Source: Tethya wilhelma
Taxonomy: Eukaryota; Porifera; Demospongiae; Tethyida; Tethyidae
Direction: 5' to 3'
Length of the DNA: 64,000 bases
Assembly: GCA_964030475.1 (NCBI GenBank)
Contig: CAXIPT010000009.1
Location: 388,627 to 452,626, forward strand
Notes under the pieces: generated by a model
The model's database searches: none
What the model was told of the DNA's origin: nothing
Seen by the model: the letters and a program-made list of their open reading frames with translations, nothing else
Position numbers and translations under genes: made by a program
Shown: piece after piece, positions 12,401 to 21,410 of the stretch
How the letters are laid out: each line of letters opens with the position of its first letter
How positions within the stretch are numbered: the stretch's first letter is position 1

Positions 12401-15400
12401 ATGCACATGCACAGCACAGTTCAAATGCAGGGAATCCCGCAGGCTACTTGAGAGTGCAACGCAAAGGAGCCAACGACATGCAGTGGGTCCGATACTGGTG
12501 CGTGCTGGAAAAACTCCTCATTTCTTGTTTCACTAGTCAATGGGACCTCACGCTCGCACTCTCGATTCAACTCAAAGGATCAAGGATTGCCGAGGCCGCC
12601 AATGAAAGCCATCGGGAGTTCTCCTTCAAGGTGCTACACTCGGAGAGCGGTCAGTGTTTGTACTTCGCTGCTGATGATGCGTCAGAATTTCAGAGATGGT
12701 TCATGCAAATTGTCAAAGGAGTTGAACAAATGATTTCGGAAGAGACGCAAGCAAGTGGACTTTTTGTCCGCTACTACTATTACCCAAAGGAATCGAACCT
12801 CAAACATCACTCGAGCAACTCCATCCTCGCGACTATCATCCACCAACCACCAAATGAAGATATATTTTCCACTGGAGGCGGTAGTCGTGCTGCAAGTGTT
12901 AGTGGTAATGCTAGTGCTAGTGCTAGTGCTAGTGCTAGCTCTGCTCACCAACCAGTTCCCGGGTCTAACAGTGTCTTTTATAGGGGAAAATTGAAAAAGG
13001 CTTCACACACTGGTAAATGGCGGGATCACTATTGTGTTATCAAGATGGGAGGGCTCCACGTCTTTCACAATGCGTCGGAGAAGGTACCGATCACCTCTAT
13101 CCCCCTCTATGGGTGTTCCATCGAACTGGTCAGTGTCCCTCGTGAGAGTCAGTACCAGTATTTGTTCAAGTTGAATCCAAGCAACGCGGGCAAGTCGCAC
13201 ATGTTTGCAGCTCCTATTGAAATCGAGATGTATGCCTGGGTGAGTGCTCTCAGAGATGCTTCCAGTGAGAAGCAGAGCAGTCAAGATCCTTTGAAACAAG
13301 AGGCTGGGAAAAATGGAGGAACTGGCTCTGGAAACAACTCACCATCCCTTTCGGTAAGACACTGGGGAAAAAATGTTTTCCTGTGTACTTGTTGCTGCAA
13401 TAGTGACAATATCTGTATGCTTTGTTTGTGTATGACAATGAAACAAGTCAATACTTGTTTATGTATAAATTTATCCTGTTATTGATACTAATGTTCAATA
13501 TTTCTCTTGGTAGGGTAAATCCTCTACCTCAAAGAGGAAAGCCAAATCGAAGCTCAAAGAAGCTGATCTCATCAGTTCCATTCCAGCCACATCCCTCAAG
13601 AACTCTGACCTCTCCGGTCTCGTGGAGGTCCAGTACGGCACGGAGCCATGGCTCTTCTACTGGTGTATAGCCCATGGGGATTGCCTCTACATCTACCAGA
13701 ACGAGACCTCACAGACGACTGTACGCACCGTCGTTCTACCTGGCTATGACGTGAAACAGGGCGATCCTCAAATCACGAAACGAATGCTCACCATCTCTCT
13801 CGGTCACTCTGGAATATCCCCCGTCTACCTCTCCTTTAGTAACCGTCCCGACTACAACCAGTGGTTGAGTGTGCTTGAGAAGTACGCACGAGCAGAGGGG
13901 GTCAGTAAACAGCAGGTGAAGAAAGTGAGTGCCACCAAGGTATTGCAATGACACTTCAAAGGGTCTGAAAGGAACTGGTAGCTCTGCAGCAGCTGGAGGA
14001 GCAAAGAAGAAGGGACCGATGAAAGCGGATCATAGCATTATCAGTGCAGCTTTTAAGGTATGATCTGGTTGGCTATATTGTTGCTTGTTTTTTGTGCTTG
14101 ATTGCTATTGTGTGTGTGTGTATTGTCTCATTTTATAATACATAATATTATGTATACTTTGTGTTAAGGAATTACTCTAATGTGTGCTATTTATAGATCC
14201 AGTATAAATTACATCATAATCCCCACTTGTTATTTTTGTCAACACAGGAAGCTGGTCGTTCACTAGATTCTTCCAATGCCTCATCCTCAGCCAAGACATC
14301 AGAACCCTTACCTCTGAACCAGGATGGAATCATCAAGCGCTACGAAAAGCGTATCCGCAAGACACGTAAAGTTGCCAGCCAAACTGAAGAGAGACTCAAA
14401 ATGCAACAGACTGCTCTTCTTCACTTCAAGAAAGAGCTCTCCCGTCACATCAGCACGCTCCAAGAGAGGGGCGATGATCCCGAGGCTCACAAACGGCTGA
14501 AAGAAATCCGTCACAAACTTCAACAAGTTGACAAAATAGTTCCCTACTTGGGCAAGTACATCGCTGTGAATAGACAAGCTGAGATGCAAACGGTGGCCGT
14601 CTTGAAAGAAACATGTACCATGGAGCTGCAAAAGTTCTCAAGAAGTCCGTCAAAAGAGTCTTTCAGAAGTCCAAAAGCATCTTCTACACCAGCTACATCA
14701 AAGACGGGAGCAAGTAAGAAATCAACGGAAATACTAAAAGATTCTCATTCCATGGTCGATGGGTCTTCGGGCAGTGAGTTGAACGTGCTTCGAGAGGAGA
14801 GTATTCCCGAGGAACAAGAGGAAGTGGAAGAGGAGCCTCAGCCAGTCACGTCACAATCGACAGATCAAACAACAAACGCTACACAGCCAAAGGAATTGCC
14901 AGCTACTATCGTCCCAGCTGCTGTTTACGAGCAAGAAAATCCTTACGCTTCACTTTCAGAGTTCAAGAAAACAAATTCGAGCGATGTCCCGACTAAACCA
15001 AAGAGTAACTATGCTCAGTTGGACTTCAGTCAAGTACCAGCGGTAGGTGCACTTCGACCTCCTTCTGTGAAATATGCCGAAGTACAAATCGGTCCTTTTG
15101 GTAAGGAAAAGATTGTCGAAGAGAGCTTGGTACCTGGGCCGAGTAATTTGACCAAATCGAGTTTAGTAGCCGAATCCTCTCCTACTTTGAACCGATCGAG
15201 TGAAGACGTTCATGATGTAACTCTAACTCCAGAAAATGCTGTGCTTTCTTCCTCGATTCTGAGCGTGGTAAAAAAACTATCAGTTTCACCATCCCCCCCT
15301 CCTCCCACCACGTCAGCACCCCCACCCCCTAGTGAAGCTCCACCCCCTCCTCCGCTCCCTTCAACAACGGAAGGCTTCACACACACACCACCTCTCAGTC

Positions 15401-16307
15401 CCATTGCATTAAATCAAGTTCATCATCGCAACAGTCCATCCTCTTCTCCCCACGTTCAACACGCTAACTCTTCTCCAAACACCATCAAATCTCCATCGCA
15501 CTCTGCTCTCTCACCAGGATCTAAAGACGCTGCGAAAGCAAAGTCGAAATCGCCTCCACCGGTTGCAAGAAAACCGAGTGTCAAGCAGAGCAGCACCCCC
15601 ACACACAGACCGACCAGTCAAGAGGTGAATGGACACAGACTCTCAGGAAGCGATGTGGTCTTTAACGGTGGTAGTGGAAGTGTCGAGAACTCTCCGTCGT
15701 CTTTGCGAGCGTCTGGAGAGTTTACGTCTCCAAAGCACGAATGTTTGTCAGTAATAGAGGGGGCTCCCAGTTTAATGGACAGAATTAAGGTAGGTATATT
15801 GTTGCTACATAATACTGTTCATTATGGTCATTCAAGCCTTTATGTGCTTGCCTGGCATTATTATGTAAAAGAACTACCATATAGCGGGTAAATTTGGCAG
15901 GCTTAAGATTTGGCGAATTCGTATTTTAGCATGATTGGCGATTTTAAATTTGACTATTTAGTTTTGCACCTGCATTGTTTATTATTATACACATGCGTGC
16001 TTGTAAAACTGGCGATTTTTAGAATAATTTGCCAGTTCGCCAAATTTAATTTACCCACTATGTGGTATTACAATTACTGTTAACCAGCCTGAAGATGTCA
16101 ATGTAGAAAATGTATATATCAGGCTGGTAAGAGGTCTGTACTAGATTTCCCTCAATATCCATTGCCTGGGCACACACACCAGTTGGCCCTCTAAGGGAGG
16201 AAGATTGAACAAATTTAGATGTGGACAAGGTCTTGTATGTGTAGTGTGTATAATAATTAACTTTATTCTGCTCATCCTATAATGTGCAGGCTCTTCATGC
16301 AAAATAA
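3421..16307 (+). CDS. Multi-PH-domain scaffold protein, AFAP-like (5' end not found)
   Basis: Exons I can place: 3421-3611, 4658-4716, 5269-5565, 12034-13353, 13514-13924, 13962-14057, 14248-15789 and probably a tiny last exon 16290-16307. All junctions are GT-AG and keep frame. The first exon encodes the C-terminal half of a PH domain (FAADDEESFTEWLSRLN). Exon 3 carries tyrosine motifs (YDDP, DLYDYPPD) typical of SH2 ligands. Exon 4 holds two PH domains (from GYLRVQRKG and from FYRGKLKK). The next exon has a Lys/Ser-rich linker and another PH domain with its conserved Trp in [10 protein letters not shown]. Then follow a basic coiled coil (RYEKRIRKTRKVASQTEERL onward) and a Ser/Pro-rich tail with proline runs. 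PH, basic linker, PH, coiled coil is the order of the actin-filament-associated AFAP proteins, and the PLYGC motif is AFAP-like. I infer an actin or membrane scaffold acting with Src-type kinases. Weak points are the missing start, the 6.5-kb intron that crosses the contig join at 9918, and the family name. Confidence 0.7.
3612..4657 (+). repeat. Intron filled by a dispersed repeat (TAGTCG/TTTTGTGTG family)
   Basis: The intron contains a copy of a dispersed sequence that begins near 3648 with GTAGTCGTTTTGTGTG, continues with an AATTATCT-AAATTTG stretch and ends near 4640 with CTTGTGCACCATTGGTGCC. Related copies start near 40858 and 49882/52127. A hairpin with 15-bp arms (ATGCCGGTAGAAT and its complement) lies at about 3766-3798. 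A shorter fold-back segment (AATTTTCG...) lies at 4408-4530. Confidence 0.6.
4776..4995. mobile_element. MITE of the TACCGTATAGC family, divergent copy
   Basis: The ends are inverted copies of TACTGTATAGCACAAAA, 220 bp apart, and the inside contains further inverted AAATCCGCCAA segments. Both ends resemble the TACCGTATAGCGGG ends seen at 15875, 30303, 35559, 50951 and 53864. The element lies in an intron of the PH-domain gene. Confidence 0.7.
6188..6520. mobile_element. 333-bp inverted-repeat element with ends of about 50 bp
   Basis: The left end TACTAGTAAAAATTTTATAA is repeated inverted at 6520, and similarity continues inward through AGTGTAGGAATGGGCAGTGC on the left and its complement on the right. 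Related partial copies occur near 11573-11640, 19500-19560, 19738-19830 and 38850-38895. There is no coding capacity. Confidence 0.75.
7018..7812. mobile_element. About 0.8-kb element with 19-bp terminal inverted repeats
   Basis: CTTCACGTGGATTGGAAAC at 7018 is repeated inverted near 7812. Between the ends, 7107-7253 (+) is an ATG-to-stop frame of 48 codons, charged and helix-prone (RRQLSQRKAEERRALEEKRR). It may be a remnant of a transposon-encoded accessory protein. I see no transposase domain, so the element would be non-autonomous. Confidence 0.55.
8815..8935. repeat. Imperfect palindrome around AATATGGCTAAATATTGGTTC
   Basis: GGCAATATGGCTAAATATTG at about 8823 is matched in reverse complement near 8906-8929, giving a fold-back of about 110 bp. 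The right arm is part of the 85 bp that also occur inverted just before the N at 1357. Confidence 0.7.
8993..9458. mobile_element. 466-bp inverted-repeat element (MITE), copy 2
   Basis: Same element as at 806-1271, in the opposite orientation, with TATAGTCTTTCCACGTTGAC ends. The two copies also share 85 bp of flank on one side only, while the other flank differs exactly at the element end. Confidence 0.7.
9460..9816 (+). other. Two possible small exons (first exon plus acidic exon)
   Basis: 9460-9539 runs from an ATG (MSACREYLHK) to a good donor (CA/GTAAGT) in phase 2. A possible acceptor at 9767 (CTCAAG) restores frame to give IEKQSDEEDELYEEV and a stop at 9814-9816. The second piece resembles the acidic tyrosine motifs of the neighbouring PH-domain gene, so these could be exons of that gene or of a very small one. 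The first ATG lies two bases from the end of a MITE, which argues for caution. Confidence 0.2.
11240..11525 (-). mobile_element. Dispersed repeat ending in a CCCTTG/CAAGGG hairpin, copy 1
   Basis: The right end is a hairpin (TAACCCTTG ... CAAGGGTTA, 11494-11525) next to a (GACA)n tract, and the inside contains CTTGGTGTGCCGCTTTTGAAG. The same parts in the same order occur at 39930-40145. In the opposite orientation they occur at 51237-51480 and 53482-53725. Confidence 0.65.
11811..12005. mobile_element. MITE of the TACCGTATAGC family, abutting an exon
   Basis: Long inverted AAATTTTCGTGGGGG-type arms end at the right with CCCGCTATACAGTA. The 5' tip is degraded. It lies only about 28 bp upstream of the exon at 12034, so it occupies the end of the intron without touching the acceptor. 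Confidence 0.65.
13925..13961 (+). other. 37-bp intron in the PH-domain gene
   Basis: GTGAGT at 13925 and AAAG at 13958-13961 define a 37-base intron. Removing it joins QQVKK to GLKGTGSS in frame and removes the TGA at 13949-13951 that would otherwise stop the frame. A copy of this exon and donor at 19131-19229 diverges exactly inside this intron. Confidence 0.65.
15875..16067. mobile_element. MITE of the TACCGTATAGC family
   Basis: TACCATATAGCGGGTAAATT at the left is matched in inverted form by AATTTACCCACTATGTGGTA at the right, 193 bp in all, in the last intron of the PH-domain gene. A half-degraded relative without clear tips lies at 16745-16937. Confidence 0.8.
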
Positions 16308-17239
16308 TTTCAGTGGAATCCCTCACCCTCAAGTCAAAAAGTGAAAACTTTTTTTTCCATTTCCATGATGTTCCATTTTGTTTACTCCATTTGTATGTTT
16401 AATATTCTCGAAAGCAAATAAACAAACTTATTGTAAAAATTTATTATCTTTTGTATTAACTTATAATGTATTATATTTCAATTTTGTCCACGGAAATTGT
16501 TTAAATGTTTTTGATTTTTTTTCCCTGTTGTATATATGGTTTGTACCAAATATTATTGTAGTCATTTTGTCTCATGGTGGAATGTGTATGTATGTATGTA
16601 TGTATATTTGATCATCTGTTCCTTGTCAAGTTGTGTATCACAGTGTATAATAATTATAATTAATATTAATTTGTATAAAAGGATTATAAAAGGATTAATT
16701 TGAAAATGTGTACAGCAATTGGCAGTACTACGTACCAGTTTGCAATTGGCAGGCTTAAAATTAGTTTGGGGAATTCAGTTGTGCACAAAGGTGAAAAACA
16801 TGCTCTAGTATAATTATTATATACATGCAAGCTGTATATATAGTGTTAATTGCCTGCATGACAGATTCTGCTCTTGAATTCAGAGGTCTGCCAATTAATT
16901 TGCCAAATTTAATTCTCGCCAAGTTTTACCCACTATAGCTGCAGTAAATAGTGCATGCATGCAATTATGTGAGTATTTACCTGTACATAGGTTAATTGTA
17001 GAATTATTCTGTCGGTAAGAATTAATAAATTATAATAATTTATAATAATAAGTTATAGCAGAAAATTTCAAATTAAACTCTTTGTGCATATACGATGTCA
17101 TGTGAAAAAATTAATACAATCCTTGTTAACAATAAAATAATGCATGTGACCAGACCCTATACAACAATTGTAATACAATTGAGTTGTGTTCACACAACCA
17201 TTGGTATAAAGGATACCAACTAACACATTCCATGTAGTG
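16308..17239. other. 3' region between PH-domain gene and RER1
   Basis: This stretch is AT-rich. AATAAA near 16417 is a candidate polyadenylation signal for the + strand gene. For RER1 on the minus strand, the region 17040-17239 is AT-rich and includes possible TTATTA signals. The degraded MITE at 16745-16937 is the only other structure seen. The two genes converge here. Confidence 0.5.
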
Positions 17240-20200
17240 CTACTGAGAAGGAACAGAATCATCTTTTCCTTTATAACGTCTCTTTCCGTATGAAAATGGT
17301 AGGTACTTGTAGCGAATCATGTGCTGTGAGGGGAGGGAGGTGTGAATGTGTGAGGTGATACATGTGAGGGAGGTGAAGTGTGTGCTAATAAGCATTGCAA
17401 ATTATGCTTTCCATGCGCATCCTTGAGTAGTTTGGTCATGTGTGAGTGGTGAATTGTGACTGTGTGAGGCTGGTGGTGTGTGCATGTGTGACTATGTGAG
17501 GCTGGTGGTGTGTGCATGTGTGACTATGCTGTGTGCATGTGTGAGGCTGGTGGTGTGTGCACATGTGACTGTGTGAGGCTGGTGGTGTGTGCATGTGTGA
17601 CTGTGTGAGGCTGGTGGTGTGGGCATGCGTGACGACTGTGTGAGGCTGGTGGTGTGGGCATGCATGACGACTGTGTGAGGCTGGTGGTGTGGGCATGCGT
17701 GACGACTGTGTGAGGCTGGTGGTGTGTGCATGTGTGTGATGTGGAGAATGGGTGCAGGTAATGTTAAAGTAGTGTAGGTATTGTTGTACATTTTTTTCCT
17801 AACAAATTGAAAAATGTCTCCAGTGTGAATCGAACCCCCACGCATGCAGTTGGCAGTCGAGAGCACAGTGACCAAGCTACTATGTCCACTCAATACTTAC
17901 ACATAATAAAAGCAGCTACATGTATATGCACATACTATTACTGTGTGCATAATTATACAACATAAAATCATAGATATTATTATACAGAACAATAATATCC
18001 ATGATAAAATATTCATGAAGGAGTGACCTTGGCAAAACTAGATAAAACATACCTTAATCTGTCTCTTCATAGTGATGGAGAAGAGTATGATAAAGTAGAG
18101 GACAAGAATGGGCCAAAACACAGGTATGTTGAACAGAGAAAAGAACGTGCATATCAGAGCGATCATTGTAGCCCTGGTCATAGATACCCTATAGAGAGTG
18201 TATTGTATGTATGTATGTGTGTATGTATCTCACAAAGGATACAATACAGTGAAATGTGCACCATGTCAATGTGTTGTATTTACTATAAACATTTAACAAT
18301 ATATTCAATGTAAGGATCAGTTAACAGCAACACAATGACTGCATCGAAAGGTGATGTGTATATATGTACCAAAATTTGAACTCAGGTAGTCTTCTGATAA
18401 AAGGTTTGAACTCTTCTGATGAGCTTGTCGGTAACTTAGGACCATCCTCTACACAAGTGTGTGAGTGTATGTGTGTGTGAGGGTGTGTACCTATATCCAC
18501 ATCTATATATTGAACACACACAAACACTTAGACCAAATGCACAGACAGGTCATGAAAGGCAGATGAGAGTACACACTAACCTATCTCCTCCTCTTCTTCT
18601 AAGACTGGGTCAAATTTTGGTGAGATGAAAGCAATAAATAGGTTGAGAAGATAAATGGCCAACGCATAGGTAACGATGTACCACCCTTGAAGAAAAAACA
18701 CCCTAATTCCATAGATGACGAGTAGCAGAACACTGAATATCCACCGTGGCACTTTAAATGGTACTAAACTATCTAGAACACTTTGATATATCTGTGTGTG
18801 TAGGAGAAGAAATGGAGTGTGCATTATTTAGAATTATTTGCTACATAAAACATTAATAAAAGTATTACAAAAGTATAAAAAATCTGTATACATCAACACA
18901 TTGGAGTTTCAAACTTACAATTCCAAATTTTGTAAACATAGACGGGGAAGAAGGCGTGGAAGGGGACGCAGTGCCTATTTAAAACAGAAATCAAAGAGTA
19001 CTAGATAGAAACCAAATTTTGAATGACTAGAATGCTAGTTGGTTTATCAACAGAATGAATGCTTGTACGAATATATCAGTTGGATAAGCAATATTATCCT
19101 TATTGTGTGGACACAGTTTACTGTATTANAGTGGTTGAGTGTGCTTGAGAAGTACGCACGAGCAGAGGGGGTCAGTAAACAGCAGGTGAAGAAAGTGAGT
19201 GCCACCAAGGTATTGCAATGACACTTCAATGTGTGGAGAAGCAGACTCCCAGTAGTGGAATTCCTAATTTGAAATCTGATTAGAGTTGTATTTACGAACA
19301 AAATTTTTATAGCTCCCCATTTGCTTGCCAGGCTTCTCTGTCTCTGTGTCTGTATCTATATAGCAGTGAATGACTTAATTGCAAATGAACTCTTGTGTGT
19401 CAATTTTTGAAATCAGCAAATAACTTTTACTTCTCCTTTGAGCTCTGACTTAGCTGTAACAGTGCATGGAAACTTTTAGAATGCTAAGCTGTACCTTACA
19501 AGTAGTAAAAAATTATGTAGTGTAGGAATTGGCAGTGCATTAAAAAGTATTGGAACAAGACATGTCCCAATTTTGGCACATGACTACTTCATTTTTATTT
19601 TGATCCCTCATAAGGATCCCAAGTGTTGTAAATGCAATGATCTGTTTGCATTGGTTCGAATTCCTACTAATCAGTATAGGCTAAGCAGTGGAGCAAACTA
19701 TAACAGAAAGGTAACTTAAACTTGACTGCCAGCCAAGTGGGCAGTGCATTAAAAAGTATTGGAACAAGGCATTGTCTCAATTTCGGTACATTACTACTTC
19801 ATTTTTTATACCAAACTCTTCCTACACTACATATTTTTTTAATTCACTTTTTTCAACACTACAGTGTGGAAACTATTAGAGACTGGTTAGTCCCTACAAA
19901 AAGATTGAGTAGCAGCTACAATGTATTTCATTATCCTGGAGGAGGCTAATGCGCATGCGCATAATAATGCCACGTGGATAATGACCTTTGAACTTTACCT
20001 ACAAAGATATGGCTGCATTGTAGTACATGAATTTTTACACCAGATGATAATACAGCTCTTTGCACCATTGTATTGACTGGAACTGTGAAGCCTGTTAGCC
20101 ATATCCTCTCTATTACGTCAAGTGAAGGTGAAAGTGTACCCTCAGATCATGTTGTACTTATATGGTACAAGTCTTGCTGCTCCATTTCAAAGTTCCCCTT

Positions 20201-20361
20201 TGATGCATCCTTTGGAAGGAAGTGTACTTAATATTATGTATGTGTGCTGTGTCACTTCCTCTCATTGAAGTGGGGGATTATAATATTTTCCACACATTGC
20301 TTATGAGCATATACCTTGACCTAGCTCCATTGCCACAAGTAAGTAATCACATCTCAAAGGT

Positions 20362-20424
<63 letters not shown>

Positions 20425-21212
20425 NGTACCAAAATTTGAACTCAGGTAGTCTTCTGATAAAAGGTTTGAACTCTTCTGATGAGCTTGTCGGTAACTTAGG
20501 ACCATCCTCTACACAAGTGTGTGTGTGAGTGTATGTGTGTGTGAGGGTGTGTACCTATATCCACATCTATATATTGAACACACACAAACACTTAGACCAA
20601 ATGCACAGACAGGTCATGAAAGGCAGATGAGAGTACACACTAACCTATCTCCTCCTCTTCTTCTAAAACTGGGTCAAATTTTGGTGAGATGAAAGCAATA
20701 AATAGGTTGAGAAGATAAATGGCCAACGCATAGGTAACGATGTACCACCCTTGAAGAAAAAACACCCTAATTCCATAGATGACGAGTAGCAGAACACTGA
20801 ATATCCACCGTGGCACTTTAAATGGTACTAAACTATCTAGAACACTTTGATATATCTGTGTGTGTAGAAGAAGAAATGGAGTGTGCATTATTTAGAATTA
20901 TTTGCTACATAAAACATTAATAAAAGTATTACAAACGTATAAAAAATCTGTATACATCTACACATTGGAGTTTCAAACTTACAATTCCAAATTTTGTAAA
21001 CATAGACGGGGAAGAAGGCGTGGAAGGGGACGCAGTGCCTATTTAAAACAGAGAGCAAAGAGTACTAGATAGAAACCAAATTTTGAATGACTAGAATGCT
21101 AACTAGTTTATCAACAGAATGAATACTTGTACGAATATATCAGTTGGATAAGCAATATTATCCCTATTGTGTGGACACAGTTTACTGTATTAAGGCTAAA
21201 CTCACCATCCAT
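17240..21212 (-). CDS. RER1: RER1, Golgi-to-ER retrieval receptor
   Basis: RER1 is a four-pass membrane protein of the early Golgi that returns escaped ER proteins and unassembled subunits in COPI vesicles. Exons on the minus strand: 21212-21206 (MDG), 18974-18919, 18791-18581, 18448-18370, 18188-18053 and 17323-17240. All have GT-AG junctions and matching phases. They give 190 residues, close to the roughly 196 usual in animals. Diagnostic stretches are [27 protein letters not shown]-like [27 protein letters not shown] and the basic cytoplasmic end YGKRRYKGK. The exon 1 ATG has a good context (CACAATGG); an in-frame ATG 17 codons upstream (MVRNF) is possible. Exons 2-4 occur twice (18370-18974 and about 20430-21040) because of a contig overlap, and exon 1 is present only in the right-hand contig. 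I read this as one gene. Confidence 0.92.
17456..17745. repeat. GTGTGAGGCTGGTGGTGTG minisatellite in a RER1 intron
   Basis: About nine tandem copies of a roughly 30-bp unit (GTGAGGCTGGTGGTGTG plus GCATGTGTGACT variants), with two sub-types of which one carries GACGACT. The array lies in the last RER1 intron (17324-18052). It creates His/Thr-rich open frames on the minus strand that are not genes. Confidence 0.85.
17815..17890 (-). repeat. tRNA-derived, SINE-like fragment
   Basis: On the minus strand an A-box-like TAGCTTGGTCA (17879-17869) is followed about 35 bases later by a good B box, GGGTTCGATTCAC (17836-17824). The beginning GTGGACA has no pairing partner after the B box, so no complete tRNA cloverleaf forms. 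This is the internal RNA polymerase III promoter pattern of a tRNA pseudogene or SINE head. Confidence 0.45.
18366..19129. repeat. Contig end duplicated at 20426-21190
   Basis: This block is almost identical to 20426-21190, with a few substitutions and a 4-bp difference in a GT-rich stretch. It ends at the N at 19130, and the other copy begins at the N at 20425. That is the pattern of two overlapping contigs placed in series without merging. It contains RER1 exons 2-4. Confidence 0.85.
19131..20424. other. Intervening contig beginning with a copied PH-gene exon
   Basis: The first about 99 bp equal 13859-13957 of the PH-domain gene (exon end plus intron start) and then change to unrelated sequence. 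The rest holds two copies of an AGGAATTGGCAGTGCATTAA-type repeat (19520 and 19738) and ends in a (GT)n tract of about 60 bp. It separates two contigs that overlap each other, so it is probably misplaced. It could come from the other haplotype or from a paralogue with a longer intron. Confidence 0.7.
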
Positions 21213-21410
21213 TGTGAGGCTCTTTGGGTTGCTTGAACAAAGCTTTTCAAAATTTCTAACCATCAACGTGGCAAGTAACGTTTAATTAGAAAGAATACGC
21301 GGCTGTTTGGTAAAGGTCGATACATGCAGTTGCACTGCTAAAACAGCTGCTCAAACACCAGAGCAGTTTGGTCTGGTCTGGTGTCCTTTTGAAACCAGAG
21401 GAACATCAAA

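Noticed and set aside
12682..12951. Ser/Thr-repeat frame on the minus strand
   Set aside because: It is antisense to the coding stretch that encodes a Ser-Ala repeat in the PH-domain exon.
17317..17893. Three overlapping His/Thr-rich frames on the minus strand
   Set aside because: They are produced by the minisatellite in the RER1 intron.
18023..18313. Plus-strand acidic frame around 18074-18122, first taken as an extra PH-gene exon
   Set aside because: The minus strand of the same bases is RER1 exon 5 ([10 protein letters not shown]), and the phase does not fit the PH-domain gene.
20640..20888. Second RER1 gene
   Set aside because: Only exons 2-4 are repeated, with contig joins at the ends of the copies; a single gene with unmerged overlap explains it better.
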